From Micropterix aruncella (taxonomy: Eukaryota; Arthropoda; Insecta; Lepidoptera; Micropterigidae): a stretch of 64,000 nucleotides of DNA. Positions 11,925 through 25,379 of the stretch are shown one piece after another. A program made the position numbers and the translations under genes. The notes under the pieces are model-generated. The model saw only the letters and a list, made by a program, of their open reading frames with translations, was not told the DNA's origin and searched no databases. The stretch is taken from contig OX155951.1 of NCBI GenBank assembly GCA_944548615.1, positions 19,688,789 through 19,752,788 on the forward strand. The letters run 5' to 3'. Within the stretch, counting starts at the first letter, position 1. Each line of letters begins with the position of its first letter.

Positions 11925-12180
11925 GTATGGGATATGACATCGTTCAAATGTCCGCCAATGCTTCGCACAGAGGCACGGATCTGAGAGGTCCAATTTTTAA
12001 TGACGGCCCCATATATCCAGCTAAATTTGAGCTATGGCCGGGGTTATGTTGACTTTGAGGGCGTCGGTCGATTGCAGCTCATTGGCATAGACCTGCGTTT
12101 TTATGAAACCTCACAAGAAAAAGTCTAGCGGGGTCAAATCGCACGATCTTGGTGACCAATTCACGTTAACTCCGCGAGAG
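11925..12180 (-). pseudogene. Mariner/Tc1-superfamily transposase, C-terminal relic
   Basis: Read on the minus strand from 12165, the sequence gives NWSPRSCDLTPLDFFL, a stop, then GFIKTQVYANELQSTDALK and VNITPAIAQI, a stop, then LDIW. This is the conserved SPDLTPxDFFLWG block that carries the last catalytic acidic residue of many Tc1/mariner-like transposases. The stop replaces the expected Trp. N-terminal parts are absent, so this is a dead fragment. Confidence 0.65.
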
Positions 12181-12369
12181 ATTACCATGCACTAACGAAC
12201 GATCGTTTCAATAATAAAGTTTTAACGTGCTGCTCCATCGTGTAACTTGCCATGGTGATTTGACAACAGTGACTGAATAATAAATATTGAAGACGCCACC
12301 AAACAGATTTGACAGACGCCACCAAAACAACATGGCCGCCACAGACTGTCAAGATCGACCTGCCCTTAT

Positions 12370-13320
12370 TGGAAAACCCTATGCTATATAATAATAATAA
12401 TGAATACTTCTAACCTGAGCAATTTAGCGTTGCCGATATTAAGTAATTAATTATACTGCAAATAGTTGTCATATTACCTAATATATTATAGTTAATAGCT
12501 CATACTTTTTGTTTTCATATTAATCATTTGTCATTTTTTATATACATAATAATAAAGCCATGTTACATCATAATTACACTACCATAAAAAACATCAAAGC
12601 TGTAAAAATCCATTGTCGATGAGAAAAGATTTCAGACGTCTCATGAATATCGGTTCACTTGGTGACTGACTTAAATAATCGTTTAATCGATTATCTATCT
12701 TAGGACCAATGACGTCCGCCAAGCTTTCAGATTTTCTGTCTGAGAGAATGACTAACTGAACGGAGCCCATTGCCGGGATCTTGGAAAAACGCCGTTTACC
12801 TCAAAGGTTGCTAAGAGCTTTCTGATGTAAACGGCAAGTTCCACGATATACATCGCGGAGACCGTTAACACAGTATAGCGAGTTAGAACATGGAGCTCAC
12901 TCTCGAGTGGCAAGGCATTGCGGGGAAAGAGTACGAAGGAAGTGACCAGGGGATACGTTAAGGCAAACGCCTGTGTTTGGCGTTATGCGGGTGGGGGTTT
13001 AGAAATTTCGTTGCACCTTAAGTGGTAGAGTGGCGGTCATATGCGTAAGCGCGTCGTCATCGATGCGCTTGCGCCTTTGCTTCTGGGTATTTCGCTCAAC
13101 GGCACCACTGTCGGTAATCGCATTACGATTTGTGGTAGGACTCGTGACGTCGCTCGCTTCGATTTCAATTTTGCTCGATGAGAAGCTACCGTCTGTATAC
13201 TGTGCCCGCTGAAACGGCCCGTAGGCACATCAGCATTAATGAAGAATGTGATGCATTGATCGACAGTCTCCATCAATGCCAAAGGTGGCTATATAGTAAA
13301 AAGGGTTCAGTCAGCTCACT
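12370..13320. other. Unassigned intronic DNA
   Basis: The block 12600-13290 is moderately GC-rich. An 81-codon frame is open on the minus strand (13037-13282), but no motif is recognisable. It may be part of an old transposable element. Nothing is assigned. Confidence 0.3.
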
Positions 13321-13994
13321 GAAGCTTTTTCAAATAATGTAATTTTGCAATATAATCCGAAATTTTAAAGTAAAAACGTCAAAATTGATAGAATTATGGC
13401 GTTTTTCCTTATTAAAACTTGGTTCTTTGCACCCTGCAGCTTTCAGAATACCATTGTGAATAAGCAGTATTTTTCTATTTATTTGGTTGAACGCCTAATC
13501 TAAAACGTAACTTTTGACAGACAGATATAACGCTTAATATTTTTGAGGTCGTCAATTGGTCACTATCATTCGCAGGGCGAAATTTCCCTTCCAAATAACG
13601 AAAGTGCCAGTGCAAGTATTGATCCAAGAATTCATATATTTTAAAAAAAAATACTAAAATTTTGTTAAATGACAATTATCACCTAAACTAAACAGTTACT
13701 TATGTAAATTATAATTGTGTTTTCATTTTGTAATACAATTTAAACCCTCAGTTGTTCAGTTTAGAAAAATTGACTCATATGTATGAAAGTTAATTGCTAA
13801 ATACGTGGTAATTTAAGTACCTAATAAGTGGTCAAAGGACACGATGACATCAGCGCGACGCGGGATTCTAGTCATCACCATGTCTTCGCTCTTTTAATTT
13901 GGTATCCATATGTGGCTGATCTAGCACGTTGGCGATCAAATAGTCGCATCCGCGAAATGGGTCAATGGAATGACGAGCTCGCCCAATTATTATT

Positions 13995-14296
13995 ATTTTT
14001 ACAAGACTGTCCAACAAATAGGAGTGTAATGTGTTCAGTGTTCATCTACTCGTATGTATGTTTCACGTTTCTTTATTCCACCACAACTTCTAAACTCTTG
14101 AACCAATTTAGAAGTGTGTGGTATTATTAGAATCGTTATGTCATCTCGAGTGTTATAGGATACCTTAACTGTTCAAATATCAAGTAAATAGTTGCCTAAA
14201 TGTCGAAATGTCCAAATGTCAATAAATAAACATAAATATATCGTGTTTAGTGTCAAATGAAAGGTCTGATTGAATACATTCGGAAAATATATATGT
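13995..14296 (+). repeat. Family D repeat, copy 2 (interrupted)
   Basis: It runs from ACAAGACTGTCCAAC through GTGTGGTATTATTAGAATCG and GTGTCAAATGAAAGG to the ATATATATGTA just before the Tc1 relic. The 3' part of the family is missing here, which suggests that the Tc1-like element inserted into it or that a deletion followed. Confidence 0.65.
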
Positions 14297-14619
14297 ACGC
14301 CCCGCGCAACATAAATAGCCGCACCCCCTAATTAGGTACAAAATTCCCGTAAATGGTCAATACAACTTAAAACAGGCAACGAGAGAAAGCGGTTCTCTTC
14401 CAGGAAGGTTAATTAGCTTATCAGGTACCTGAAAAACCCTACATTTCTTCACTTTAGTGCCTGTTTTTACAGTGAGTAGTCGATTTATTAGTATGTTATT
14501 AGTTTTACCGAATCGTAATGTTAACGAGACTTCAACTAAGTGAGCAAAAAAGCAATGATAGTTACGTTATCGAAACAATTTTTTTCCAATCGTGATATAA
14601 GCAAGGCAAATTCAGATTA

Positions 14620-15640
14620 CATAAAGAGTCATCGGTGAGAAGATTTCTCCAGAAATACCAAGAAAGTGGTACTTTAAACAGAAAAGTGGGAACTGGCTTA
14701 ATGCGTAGTACTTCCAATCGAGATGATCGCATTTTGAAACGGCTTTCATTGAAAAATCGTTTTGCTTCTGCTTCAGACCTAAGAGTGTAACTTCAAGACA
14801 CCACCGGTGCAAACGTTAGTGTCAGAACTGTTCAAAATAGGCTCAACGATATAAATTTACGCCCAAGAAGACCTGCAAAAAACCTCTACAGACCAAGGAA
14901 ATGAAGAAAAAACGTCTGCAATGGGCCAAAGATAAAAAAAATGCTCTGAATGATTGGGAGAGGGTTATCTTTTCTGACGAGTCCAAATTTTATTTGATTG
15001 GTCCAGACGGTTTACACACACTGCGCCGGAGATCTGAAGAGAGGTACAGCGATGAATGCATTGCACCCACAGTAAAGCATTCTCCATATGTCATGGTGTA
15101 GGGATGCATCACATCACTTGGTGCTGGCAGTCTGATTATGCTAGAAGGGTCAGTGAATGCTGAGAAATACAAAAACATAATTCTTGAATGTGTTTTGCCA
15201 ACATCTAAGAATTTGACTTAAAAAATTGATGAACCATTATTTCAGGACGATTCTGCTCCTTGCCCCTGTTTGAGCCCGATCTGTGAGTTCATTTTCAAGA
15301 TTTTTTTTTCATTTTCCTTGGTGGATATTCTCAACACTAAATTCATTTAATTTTTTTCTCATGTATCTTCAAAGAATCATTGCGATTGAAATCACTTTCA
15401 TGGACACGAAACAGTCCCAATTTAAGTATCATAGAAAATCTGTGGTCCAGAATCGGTAAAAATATTCGTAAAAAATCGCCCAAAACTATTATGGAATTGA
15501 AAAACACTATAGAACGCGTGTGGTATGAAGAAATAACAATTGAATACATACGCAATCTTTATAAATCAATGTCGAGACGTATTAAGAATGTTTTAAATTT
15601 TATTTTATTTATGTCAAAATTATATAACACATGGATATAG
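14620..15640 (+). pseudogene. Tc1-like transposase pseudogene
   Basis: Pieces in one or another + frame give, in order: a helix-turn-helix part (RRFLQKYQESGTLNRKVGTG, then SVRTVQNRL), the block KKRLQWAKDKKNALNDWERV followed by IFSDESKF (first catalytic Asp), FQDDSAPC (second catalytic Asp) and SPNLSIIENLWSRIG (third catalytic Glu). This is the DD34E layout of Tc1 transposases. Stops (for example after 14787 and 14900), frame changes, and about 130 bp of foreign sequence between the second and third catalytic blocks make it non-functional. The likely element start is at about 14298, where family D is interrupted. Confidence 0.8.
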
Positions 15641-15787
15641 AAACGACAGAGAAATTATATCGAATTAAAAGTGACTGATGTAGTTGGCAGAGATATTTAT
15701 GGAAGTTTTTCTTAATAAATGTAGTCTTCAATAATTAAACCCTTACTGTTGTTATTACCCTATAAAATGAATGTTTATATAACTAAA

Positions 15788-16050
<263 letters not shown>

Positions 16051-16059
16051 TCTTAATAT

Positions 16060-16160
16060 ATATAAATTACGTGTCACGTTGTTTGTCCGCGATGGACTCC
16101 TAAACTACTTAACCGATTTGAATCAAATTTGCACACAATGTGCAGTTTGATCCAACTTGA
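16060..16160 (+). repeat. Helitron-type or related repeat end (tentative)
   Basis: ATTACGTGTCACGTTGTTTG followed by TCCGCGATGGACTCCTAAAC and CTTAACCGATTTGAA is a phrase I associate with the 5' region of lepidopteran non-autonomous Helitrons. A similar phrase is at 28050-28110 (CTCGGAAATGACTTGACCGA). No 3' CTAG end could be paired with it. Confidence 0.35.
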
Positions 16161-16599
16161 AAGATAGGATAGCTTACGTCTTAATTTATAGTCGCGATAT
16201 TATTTTATTGCAATGTCTATTATTTGACATTCGCAATTATCTGTTAGTTCCAAACGATTTTAACAGATGGCGTTATCTATTGAGTAATCCATAGATGGCG
16301 CTGCTATGTTAAACCTACAAACGTCACAGTCGGCCAGGCGTTATTCTAAATTCAAAATATTGTGAAGGTTAATACAGTGAAATTATTCCTGCTTTTTAAT
16401 TATTTGTGCTTCATTGTTCAAAACTCTTTAATTAAAATATATACATGTAAGTATTATCACATAGTTATAAAAGTGGAATAACTGCAGTATAGGAACCTCT
16501 CTCCAATTTTTTTCATTTTAATGCTAAATCTGGAAGAAAATTGTGTCGGTCGCTATAAATAAGCGAGATATAGGCATTCAAAGTTTAAATTTTAAAAAC

Positions 16600-16885
16600 A
16601 GGCCAAAATAATATAATATAAAAATGGATGTTGGTATATCTGTATGCCCGTCTGTCCGAGTTTAATAGACTCCGAAACCGTTTGACCGATCACCATGAAA
16701 GTTGACATATATATGTATTTTTTCATGGTTAAGGTTTTTATATATATCCGCTTTGTTGCAACTTTCAACTAGACGGCGCTGCAGCACACCAACTTCTATA
16801 CTGCTCAACCGATCGCCATGAAAATTGGTATACATTGGTATTTGAGAACAGATATAACACGGGCAACGCCGGGTAATACCACTCG

Positions 16886-16890
<5 letters not shown>
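16600..16890. repeat. Degenerate interspersed repeat with ACCGATCxCCATGAAA units
   Basis: Two related phrases, TTTGACCGATCACCATGAAA near 16680 and CAACCGATCGCCATGAAAAT near 16806, are followed by GGGCAACGCCGGGTAAT near 16861. This combination is typical of insect repeat tails. The family is not identified. Confidence 0.4.
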
Positions 16891-16916
<26 letters not shown>

Positions 16917-17012
16917 TTTTTAAATTATTTTCAATAATATATAAAATTAGATTCATGAAAAGTTACTTATCTGGGGTCCTGGTGGACCAGAAACATTTAA
17001 ACGATATTTAAT
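16885..17012 (+). repeat. AT-array-linked repeat, copy 1
   Basis: A short (AT)n run is followed by ATTATTTTCAATAATATATA, AAATTAGATTCATGAAAAG, GGGGTCCTGGTGGACCAG and AAACATTTAAACGATA. The same order is found at 17231-17530 and, inverted, at 17571-17946. Confidence 0.75.
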
Positions 17013-17227
17013 GTCCTCTTTAAATACTTAGGGCAGCAGCACCTGTTTCCGCAATTGATAACTTATGATGTTCTTAGTTATTGCAGCCGAATTACTGTAT
17101 GCCCTTGGATGTAATAAGTATAGGAGGATGGTTTCTGTAACAGAAATGGATGTTAGTAACTTATTTTAGAAGAAATTATATGACTGAGAATATTTCGACA
17201 CTAGTCGTATTCATCTCTATGACATTT

Positions 17228-17530
<303 letters not shown>

Positions 17531-17570
17531 TTTCTGTTTAAACGATAGTTACGAAACATTTAAACGATAG

Positions 17571-17950
<380 letters not shown>

Positions 17951-18055
17951 CATTATTTCTATAAAATATAAAGGTTAGCAAAACATAGTTAATTAAGTGA
18001 AGACAACAATGAATTACTGCCAAAATTATATTTTTATAGGTGCGGCTTTTTTTGT

Positions 18056-18200
18056 TGCGCTGGGTGTATTTATATGAATAAATACATAAACCACAAATAT
18101 TTCTTAAAAAAACCCTAATAAAAATAATTATACATACAGTAGTTCACTTTTTGTAATGGCAGTCGTGTTTTTTATTCCTTTTAATATATTTACTTGTTTG
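18056..18200 (+). repeat. Family D repeat, 3' part, copy 3
   Basis: ATACATAAACCACAAATATT, then CTAATAAAAATAATTATACA and a GTTTTTTATTCCTTTTAATA end. The ~66-codon frame starting at 18156 lies mainly in this repeat. Confidence 0.6.
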
Positions 18201-19370
18201 TTCTGTACGTGGGTATATTATTATTGTAAGATAAAATCCAAGAGAATACACGAGATCGTACTGAGAGGTTCAAAACTTCCCTCGATTACGGATTACGTAC
18301 CTATTTTCAAACTTCGTCTCCTTTTCCATTTCCCTTCTCTTGGAACTTTCCTGTGACGGGGGTATATGTGTATTATCCCAACGGAAGGTCGTTAACCCTC
18401 GTTTGCTCAACAGGCTGTGGCTCTTTCGCCGTAAGATTTGCAAACTTTGTCTCTGCAAGATGTGCCGCGAATGAAAATGCTGCGTCTTCAGCCAACTCAC
18501 ACAACGCTCTGTGAGCTAACCAGGCCAACCCCTGTATCCCAACCACATAATAATAAATATTTGTAGATGAACCAGATGCGTCACGCATTGGTAATCAGTC
18601 GATGGTGATATTCACTGCCGTTTTGTTCGGCTAAAAGGCGGCTGTTCCTGAAAGGTGTGGTTAATGACGCACCGCTCTGGCGAGTATCCGTACGAAGCTA
18701 GACATGTGAAGAGTGAGAAAGAACATAGATTAAATAATATAATATGTAGCTGAGGGAGAAAAAAAAACATGGCTGTTTGGCTGACAGATAGATAGCATTG
18801 CTAAAAGGCTGGCACATTTTACAGCCATAATGTTGTTAAAAACTAAACAAAAATATCTCCAAAACTTACTATGTCTAACACGAATAGGGTTCCACATTAG
18901 TAGAAAGTTCCTGGTTTTAGGTGAATCCTTCGTTTCCACTGATGTCCAAGGTTCTTCCATTGTTATGGCTTCCCGGAGTATGCGGGGGGAATAGAATTGT
19001 TCTTTGGATAACACAATGGGATTTTGAAACTGCACCCAGTGGTCCGCTATCTAAAATATGTTTTGTCGCTGAACGTTTTTAACAGCCTTCATCCATGTGT
19101 TCCGTGTGTGAGTCGCTATGTTTGTCCAATTTAAGCCAACCTATAGCTGCCTTCGATCATACACTCCCGGAGTTTCTAGTGGTGTTACATCCTTTAAATG
19201 TTTCAGAGACCGAGCTATATATACTTTGGGCCAGTTTAAGAACGATTTTATGTGGTATTTGCTCAGCATCTTACTTATTCGAATGCTCGTGATCTGCTCG
19301 ATTTTTGGGTTTCTTCCATAATGAATCATGTGAAAAAAAAACGTGAAGAGGCTCCTCATAGGCCTTTGTT
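18200..19370. other. Unassigned intronic DNA
   Basis: Mixed composition. Open frames up to ~100 codons occur on both strands, but none carries a recognised domain. Probably old transposon sequence. Confidence 0.35.
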
Positions 19371-20760
19371 TATTTTGTTTAAATTCTGCTTTAGAGGAAA
19401 CTTTGAAGAAAACTCTCTTCTATCTTAGTGAAATAGATATAGAAGTCTCATATCTTTTTTAGCGACGTCCCATAGTGGAATGCATTATATTTTCCGTATC
19501 TATTTTACCTAATAAGGATATTGATGTGTTCCACTCCTGCGGAAAATGCTTAGCGTAGCATAGGTCGCGTGCTCGATTCACGAGCTACGTTTGCATTATG
19601 CATAGATAGTAGGGAGTATGTATTGAGCAATAATATTTGTCCCCATATGTGGGGTTAAGTGTTTTATTCTTCGAAAGTATTGTCACTCCTTCTACTATTT
19701 TTATTCAGTTAAATTATATTTGCCTGTAACAACTAGGTAACACAGTAGGCATATATGTTTTACTGTGTGTATGGCTCTCTGTAGGTACTTACAACTCATG
19801 TGTTTATTTGTAAGGAGCGACCTTAAGAATTGCTCATCTGAACGCCGAGATCAGAGGAGCCTGTCGATCGAGAAAATTCATGTTCTTGCCGCATCTGCTG
19901 TGAATACAAATCCTGCATCTCTAATCCCGCCATAATCATGAAATCCACTCGAGATACGATAAGCTCCAGCCGTCGAATGATTCCAATATATTTAGCCTCG
20001 TAGCGTCACGGCTAGTTTTATATTATTCGCAATATACATTCGTCCGATGCGATATTTCTAGGAAACTAAACAGCATCACTTTCGGTTCAAAAACCTCATC
20101 GATGCCATAATCTCGTCTCGAGTAATCGCCGTCTCGCTGCCAAAAAATACCAGACGTGAGCGTCGTGTCGTGAAATTCAAATTTTAATCGTTGATTTTAA
20201 ATAAGTGGACTAGACCTGAAGGTGACATGATGGGGTAACGATACGATCGAGACATTATACAATCTTAATACCGTGCGTGATCTTTGGTAAACTTGCTCTA
20301 TTCGTCGTGTTACTATTGGCTATCATTATAGCCGACCTTTCTTCTTTGCAAAGAGCGAGCGAAGCAAAGAGCGATAGAGCGGAGAGTGACGCAGTGTTAT
20401 CAGGCATCTGCGAGCGAAAGTCGCCGATTTTGCCTTTTTTGGTAGACTACTGTAGCGGATCCCAAACTGTGTTTTCGCTGAACCTCCGCGAGGACTCTTT
20501 AAGGTATCCGCGAATTTCCTCGACAACTTGTCAAGCGAAATTAAATGGCAATAAAAACAGTTATATCACAGTATTATTGTCCACTTAATTATTTACTAGA
20601 TTTGAATTGATTTGGCTCTTGTGTTTCATGATGTTACTTCTAAGTAACATATATTCGATATAAAAGCACTTGATTAGGTAAACTATCTTCAATAAGTGGT
20701 TATTTTTCAAATTAGCTGCAGCGCTACAAGTTCCCGCCCCCTAAAACCACCCGGCAAAGG
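19370..20760. other. Unassigned intronic DNA with a short internal duplication
   Basis: The phrase TTTGTTTATTTTGTTTA followed by CTTAGTGAAATAGAT at 19371-19440 recurs at 20923-21000, so a low-copy repeat is present. A 103-codon frame at 20277 has a hydrophobic start, but its first codon is GTG, so it is not called as a gene. Confidence 0.4.
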
Positions 20761-20781
20761 TTTTCGCTAAACGTAAGCGAC

Positions 20782-20821
20782 TTTCTCAGGGTTTCGCCTA
20801 AAGCGCGAAACCACTGAGAAA
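20782..20821. repeat. Small hairpin
   Basis: TTTCTCAGGGTTTCGC and GCGAAACCACTGAGAA form a stem of about 16 bp with one bulge. Confidence 0.7.
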
Positions 20822-21149
20822 ACCACTAGCCTAAAGTATGGCTGTTTTGGCCTCATGTCACCCATAAAAATCGCGCGAGTTATTTTTGTGATTATAAAGG
20901 AAACCGTTAATATAGGCTTTTGTTTATTTTGTTTATATTTGGCATTATAGGAAAATTTAAAAGAAAGCTGTCTTATATTTATCTTAGTGAAATAGATTTA
21001 TACTGTGCGCGTTGTACTGATTCAACGTTGGGAATATTTAATCTCCAGCTTCTGATAAAATCAGTTTATATGGTTTTGTTTTAAGAAACTATCAACGCAA
21101 TTAAAAGTCTTAAGTATTAAACAAATCAATACCTGCCGATGATGTACAT

Positions 21150-21357
21150 AGAACTCACCTACTTGAAAAGGAGTATTTGAAATATAACAAGCAAAACAAT
21201 TATTACGGCGATAGAACTCTTGAATTCATTGTTCCAAAATTAATCAATCACTTTTCTATAAAATTAGACAACTTAATGAGCAAATACTTACTAAAGAAAA
21301 CATTGAAACCTATACTACTAAGCAATCTAAATAATGACTTACCCAGGCGAGCTAATT
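21150..21357 (+). pseudogene. Possible non-LTR retrotransposon C-terminus (fragment)
   Basis: The frame reads KEYLKYNKQNNYYGDRTLEF and continues about 45 residues to a stop at 21357. A basic, Tyr-rich stretch with (Y)GxRTL..(I/P)K followed by a short tail resembles the extreme C-terminus of LINE reverse transcriptases. No RT motifs lie upstream, so it would be a 5'-truncated copy. This is a weak call by pattern only. Confidence 0.3.
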
Positions 21358-21529
21358 AAAATAATTTAAATACTATATAATATAAATATTATAACGGAGA
21401 AATTAAAAACTATATTAGTGATAAATTAGCATAAATATGTAAAAGCATTAGCATAACTATAACAAGTAAACATTCTATTAGGCTAAATTACATTAATATC
21501 ACTATGTAGAATAACTAGGGTAAACCAAG

Positions 21530-21830
21530 CTAGTTAAGATAAGTTAGGTTATGTTACGGCATAAGTAGATATCTAGTGTAAATCATTTTATTAGTGTAAT
21601 CATTTATTATTGTAATTGTAAATAAAGTAAGTACACATATTTAGTGTATACCAAGATAATTAGTATACCTAGGTTAGGTTCTGTTAGGTTAGGTTAGGAA
21701 GTAGGTATATTAATTTAGTGGAAATTCATTTGTTTACTGTAAATATTTATAAGTGTATATTCAGCTAGTTATTATAGGAAATATAGGTTAGTTTAGGTTA
21801 GGTTAGGAAATCAATACATCTACTTAACGT
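21530..21830. repeat. TTAGG-like degenerate repeats
   Basis: Several short TTAGG runs (GTTAGGTTAGGTTAGG near 21688 and 21797) and single variants lie in AT-rich DNA. TTAGG is the insect telomere unit, but only about three perfect units occur in a row. Confidence 0.6.
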
Positions 21831-22199
21831 AAAAAGTTATAATAGTTAATATAAGTATAATAGGTTAATATAAGTATAATAAGTCAGATATGAACATATT
21901 ATTGTTAGTTACCCACTGAATAGGCACTAGCCTTAGTGGGGAACTGTGACATGTAATTTGTAATTATTTTATGAATAAGTACTACCAACAACAAAAAAAA
22001 TCCCCTTCTTTAACCCCTAAAATAACCTTGTATGCCGAGAGTGAAAAAAACATGTTTTTAATGATTTTTTCTCTCTGAAAAACAAATATTTTTGGATATT
22101 CGTTCTTTTTCTTGTACATACGAAAATCATTTAAATATTTTTTTCGGGAATACCATGTTTTATGTTCAACTTTCATATATTTATTTTGTCCTTGGTAAC

Positions 22200-23760
22200 A
22201 AAAGCCTTTACCGCTAGAATGTCGTTATCGGTTGTTTTCCTGTTGTGACAATTCGCAGGCGGCCGATCTCCGTATTTATGCAATTATATGCGGTAAAAGT
22301 CGCCTTCATTGAATAAGCCACCATTATATATTAGTATGCATGCACTCTCACCCCCTACAAACAAATGCCCAAGGGTTGAAAACATGCCGTCGTGAGTTAC
22401 GTTCCCATGGCTGGCTTTTTAAGGGTTAATCAAGTAAGTTGAAGATGATTTTTAATAGACGGCAGGGAAGGCGTACTAATCTGTGGGAGGACGAAATTAA
22501 ATCGTAATTGACCAATGTTAGAGGTAGTGGAGAACACTACGAGAAGAATAACAAACTTTTCCTTTTTTTATGCTATATTACTTGGCTTGTTTTTTATTAA
22601 GCATTTCGAAGAAGGAGAAACTTTTTTTATCAAGTTTTTAAAAATATAAACGTTTATAAACTGACAGTCAATTTCAAGTGCAAAATTAAATGAAGTATAT
22701 TGGAGCACTACCACTCACGATGTTTCTTATGAGTATATAAATATATAGATAGATCGCTTAACGACCGGTTGCTAGGGTTAAATTACGTCGAAACAAAATA
22801 CTTCTTACTGATTCACGCAGAGTGAAGTAATAGGCAAAACAATAAATATAAAATATATAATACAATGTTGTATAATTATACAACGCGATAATATTTAATT
22901 AATCTACATAGTAAACAATCCAACTTTGCTTTGTTTCTAAATATTACAGGCTGTCCATGATAATAGCCGAATTTCAAGATAATCCATATCAGTCAGTGAA
23001 CTTCGCGGGTTCAGAGTAATCTTTGCCTAGCTAGATGTTTAATTTTCATTTTTGATTACAGCGTCACCTTTGTCGTTACGAAAGGTTAATTTTGCTATTT
23101 TTAGTCTGTATAAAATGTTACAAAACGAATAGGTAAGTCAGGAGCACATTGCTCTTTTGCGGTCGCAAGGACAAAACAAGAACACAAAAAATAAGAGTTT
23201 AAACGGCATTACAGTTACCACTTAAAAACTGTCGAAAATTAGTGTCTCCTGAGCCGAAACGACCGGAAGTAGAAACCTAAATTTTCGCGCGAAGCTTCAA
23301 ACTCTCCCGCTTAGTTGTGCTAATAAGGGGGCGAAAACCAACCCCTACCTTGGTGAAACGAAAGGTTAAAAAAATGTGAGTTTATCGTGTTTAGTATATA
23401 CATTACTATCCTTAAGGGAACACCTTTTTGAGGGTTTGGCGAAATCAACTCTTAACATGTCAAATCGAGGAATTGAAACTTTAGTGAACTGACTAAACAC
23501 ATTTAACTAAGCGTGTTGTGTGTCTGTCACACTGGATGACGTGATTATTTTTATTAATCATGGATTCAGCGCGTTTTTATTAGTGCGAAATTCAAAAACT
23601 ATTTTTTTTTAAAGAATTACATTTGGAGTTGCCCGTTATTTCTGACATACCTAGTCCACATCCCTCATTGTTTGAACCTGTTTATAAAATAAAATGATTA
23701 CTTGATTTCCGAGAACATAGGAAACGCTGATAGTCCTACGCAATATGGTTTCCGGGCACC
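22200..23760. other. Intronic DNA, nothing recognised
   Basis: AT-rich DNA. ACGAAAGGTTAA occurs as a direct repeat near 23077 and 23359, but no element could be delimited. No coding signal. Confidence 0.4.
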
Positions 23761-23989
23761 AGCATGCAGCAGGCGCGGATAACCGTCTCTCTGAATGAAG
23801 GAACAGCCTATCTACTCCCACCCCATAGGATCCATTTGTTTACCGACGAGGTTCACGTAATTGCAACTCTATTATGCAATTGCAAAACCGCGAAATTGCG
23901 AAATAGCAACGCCGTTTTTTATGTGAAAAGTTTAAAGACGGGGAAAAAGTTTCGGATCCCCGTCCGCCACAATTATGCTGTTGAACGAG

Positions 23990-24310
23990 CCGAACGGTTC
24001 TATGCAGCTTGGGCCTGATGAACAGTTTGTGTTGTTAATCGGCCCAATCCATGGTTCAGGTCCCATCCGGCAGCCTCCTCGAATAGGGAACACCTCTACA
24101 ATGCGCCGAAGAAATTACCTCAGGCAGCTCTGGCCAGATGTGTATTACAGGGAGTGCTTAGTCTACGGAACCACAAAATTACCGAGGGAGTCTGGAAACG
24201 TACGTTTCTTAGGAAACAGGCTAGTTAAATACCTGTGGGTCACCTGCCTTTAGAAATGACCTCTTGGCTTCCCGATCCCGGTGACTAATGTTTCAAAGGG
24301 CGCCACAAGT
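23990..24310 (+). repeat. Family G-like partial copy
   Basis: GGTCCCATCCGGCAGCCTCC and neighbouring GC-rich text are comparable to 1995-2040 and, more weakly, 1025-1060. The preceding 84-codon open frame (23764-24018) is not recognised. Confidence 0.35.
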
Positions 24311-24678
24311 CTGCGACAAACCACACGGGTAGAGATCCGCGTAAACGACTCTTTTTACCCATATTATTTGTGCATTTTCCTAGAACGTACCTTGACGCCT
24401 AGTGACAACATTTCTAGGCGGGCAACTATGCAATCACACGCGGTCACCCATCCAACCACTCAACGCGCCCAATGCTGCTTGACTCGATAATAAACGATAA
24501 CCGGTGTGTCAATGTGATTACGGACGATACACTTCTTCTATGAGTACTTCGAACTGTTACCGTCCTAGTGGCCGGAGTAATCCATCGGAAAATGGTAGAC
24601 CGTGGGCAAGGGGACCTCCACTGGTTTTCCATTTCCTCACCGTTTGCGGGAGGTCTCTGTTTGGCCTTGGCGAAACTG

Positions 24679-25105
24679 CACTGAGAAAAATATAACGCTG
24701 TAATACACGGAAATACGCATGCTTCAAAAGGGATTGCGTATATAACATGTACTGTGGTTCGTACGTATGTATCAACATGACGCGTAACGGTGTAGTTATC
24801 ATGTCACGGGCATAGTAACTACACTGCACATTAACTACGGCGCACAACAAAATCTTGCTTTTACCATGACATTAGTGATTACATACGTTAGGTTTTATAG
24901 TCAGTTACAAGGATCATGTTAAAGCTATATTATACCGTTATTTTCGTATTACCGCACGGATCACGACGAAACATATAATCGAGTAATAGAGTTTCAACAA
25001 AATTCCTTGCAATTCAACAAACTTACGATTGAAACATCATTAATCTGTATAAAACCGTAGTTACAAAAGGACATTGTAGGAAGAAATCCAATATTTTTCT
25101 GAGTG
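24679..25105 (-). mobile_element. MITE, CACTGAGAAAAATAT family, copy 1
   Basis: It is bounded by CACTGAGAAAAATAT on the left and ATATTTTTCTGAGTG on the right, a 15-bp near-perfect terminal inverted repeat. The body is the reverse complement of the copies at 47718, 50310 and 59910, with shared TGATACATACG, ACACGGAAATACGCATGC and AATTTTGTTGAA segments. It is 427 bp with no coding capacity. Confidence 0.85.
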
Positions 25106-25379
25106 TGGATCAGTAGATCATTTTCGTCTCAAAGCCTTTGCGACTCGTTTCAGGATAACAAGATGACAATAGTCGTTATAACATCCTGTGATAGCGGGCT
25201 GGCCTCCAGCAATGAACACGCCTACTTTGACCCTTATGGGTTGGCTATTTCTTTTGTTTTATAATCGGAAAACGTATCTACTCTGTAAGGAATAACATCA
25301 CCCAGAGATACATGACTAGGAACTCTCGGAAGCAACTCCAAAAGGTTACATTTTTTGACCCTTCATTGGCAAATGCTAT

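Noticed and set aside
20277..20588. A 103-codon frame with a signal-peptide-like hydrophobic start.
   Set aside because: It begins with GTG, has no upstream ATG, no splice support and no similarity I recognise.
21530..21830. A telomere or chromosome end.
   Set aside because: Only about three TTAGG units occur in a row and unique-looking DNA continues on both sides.
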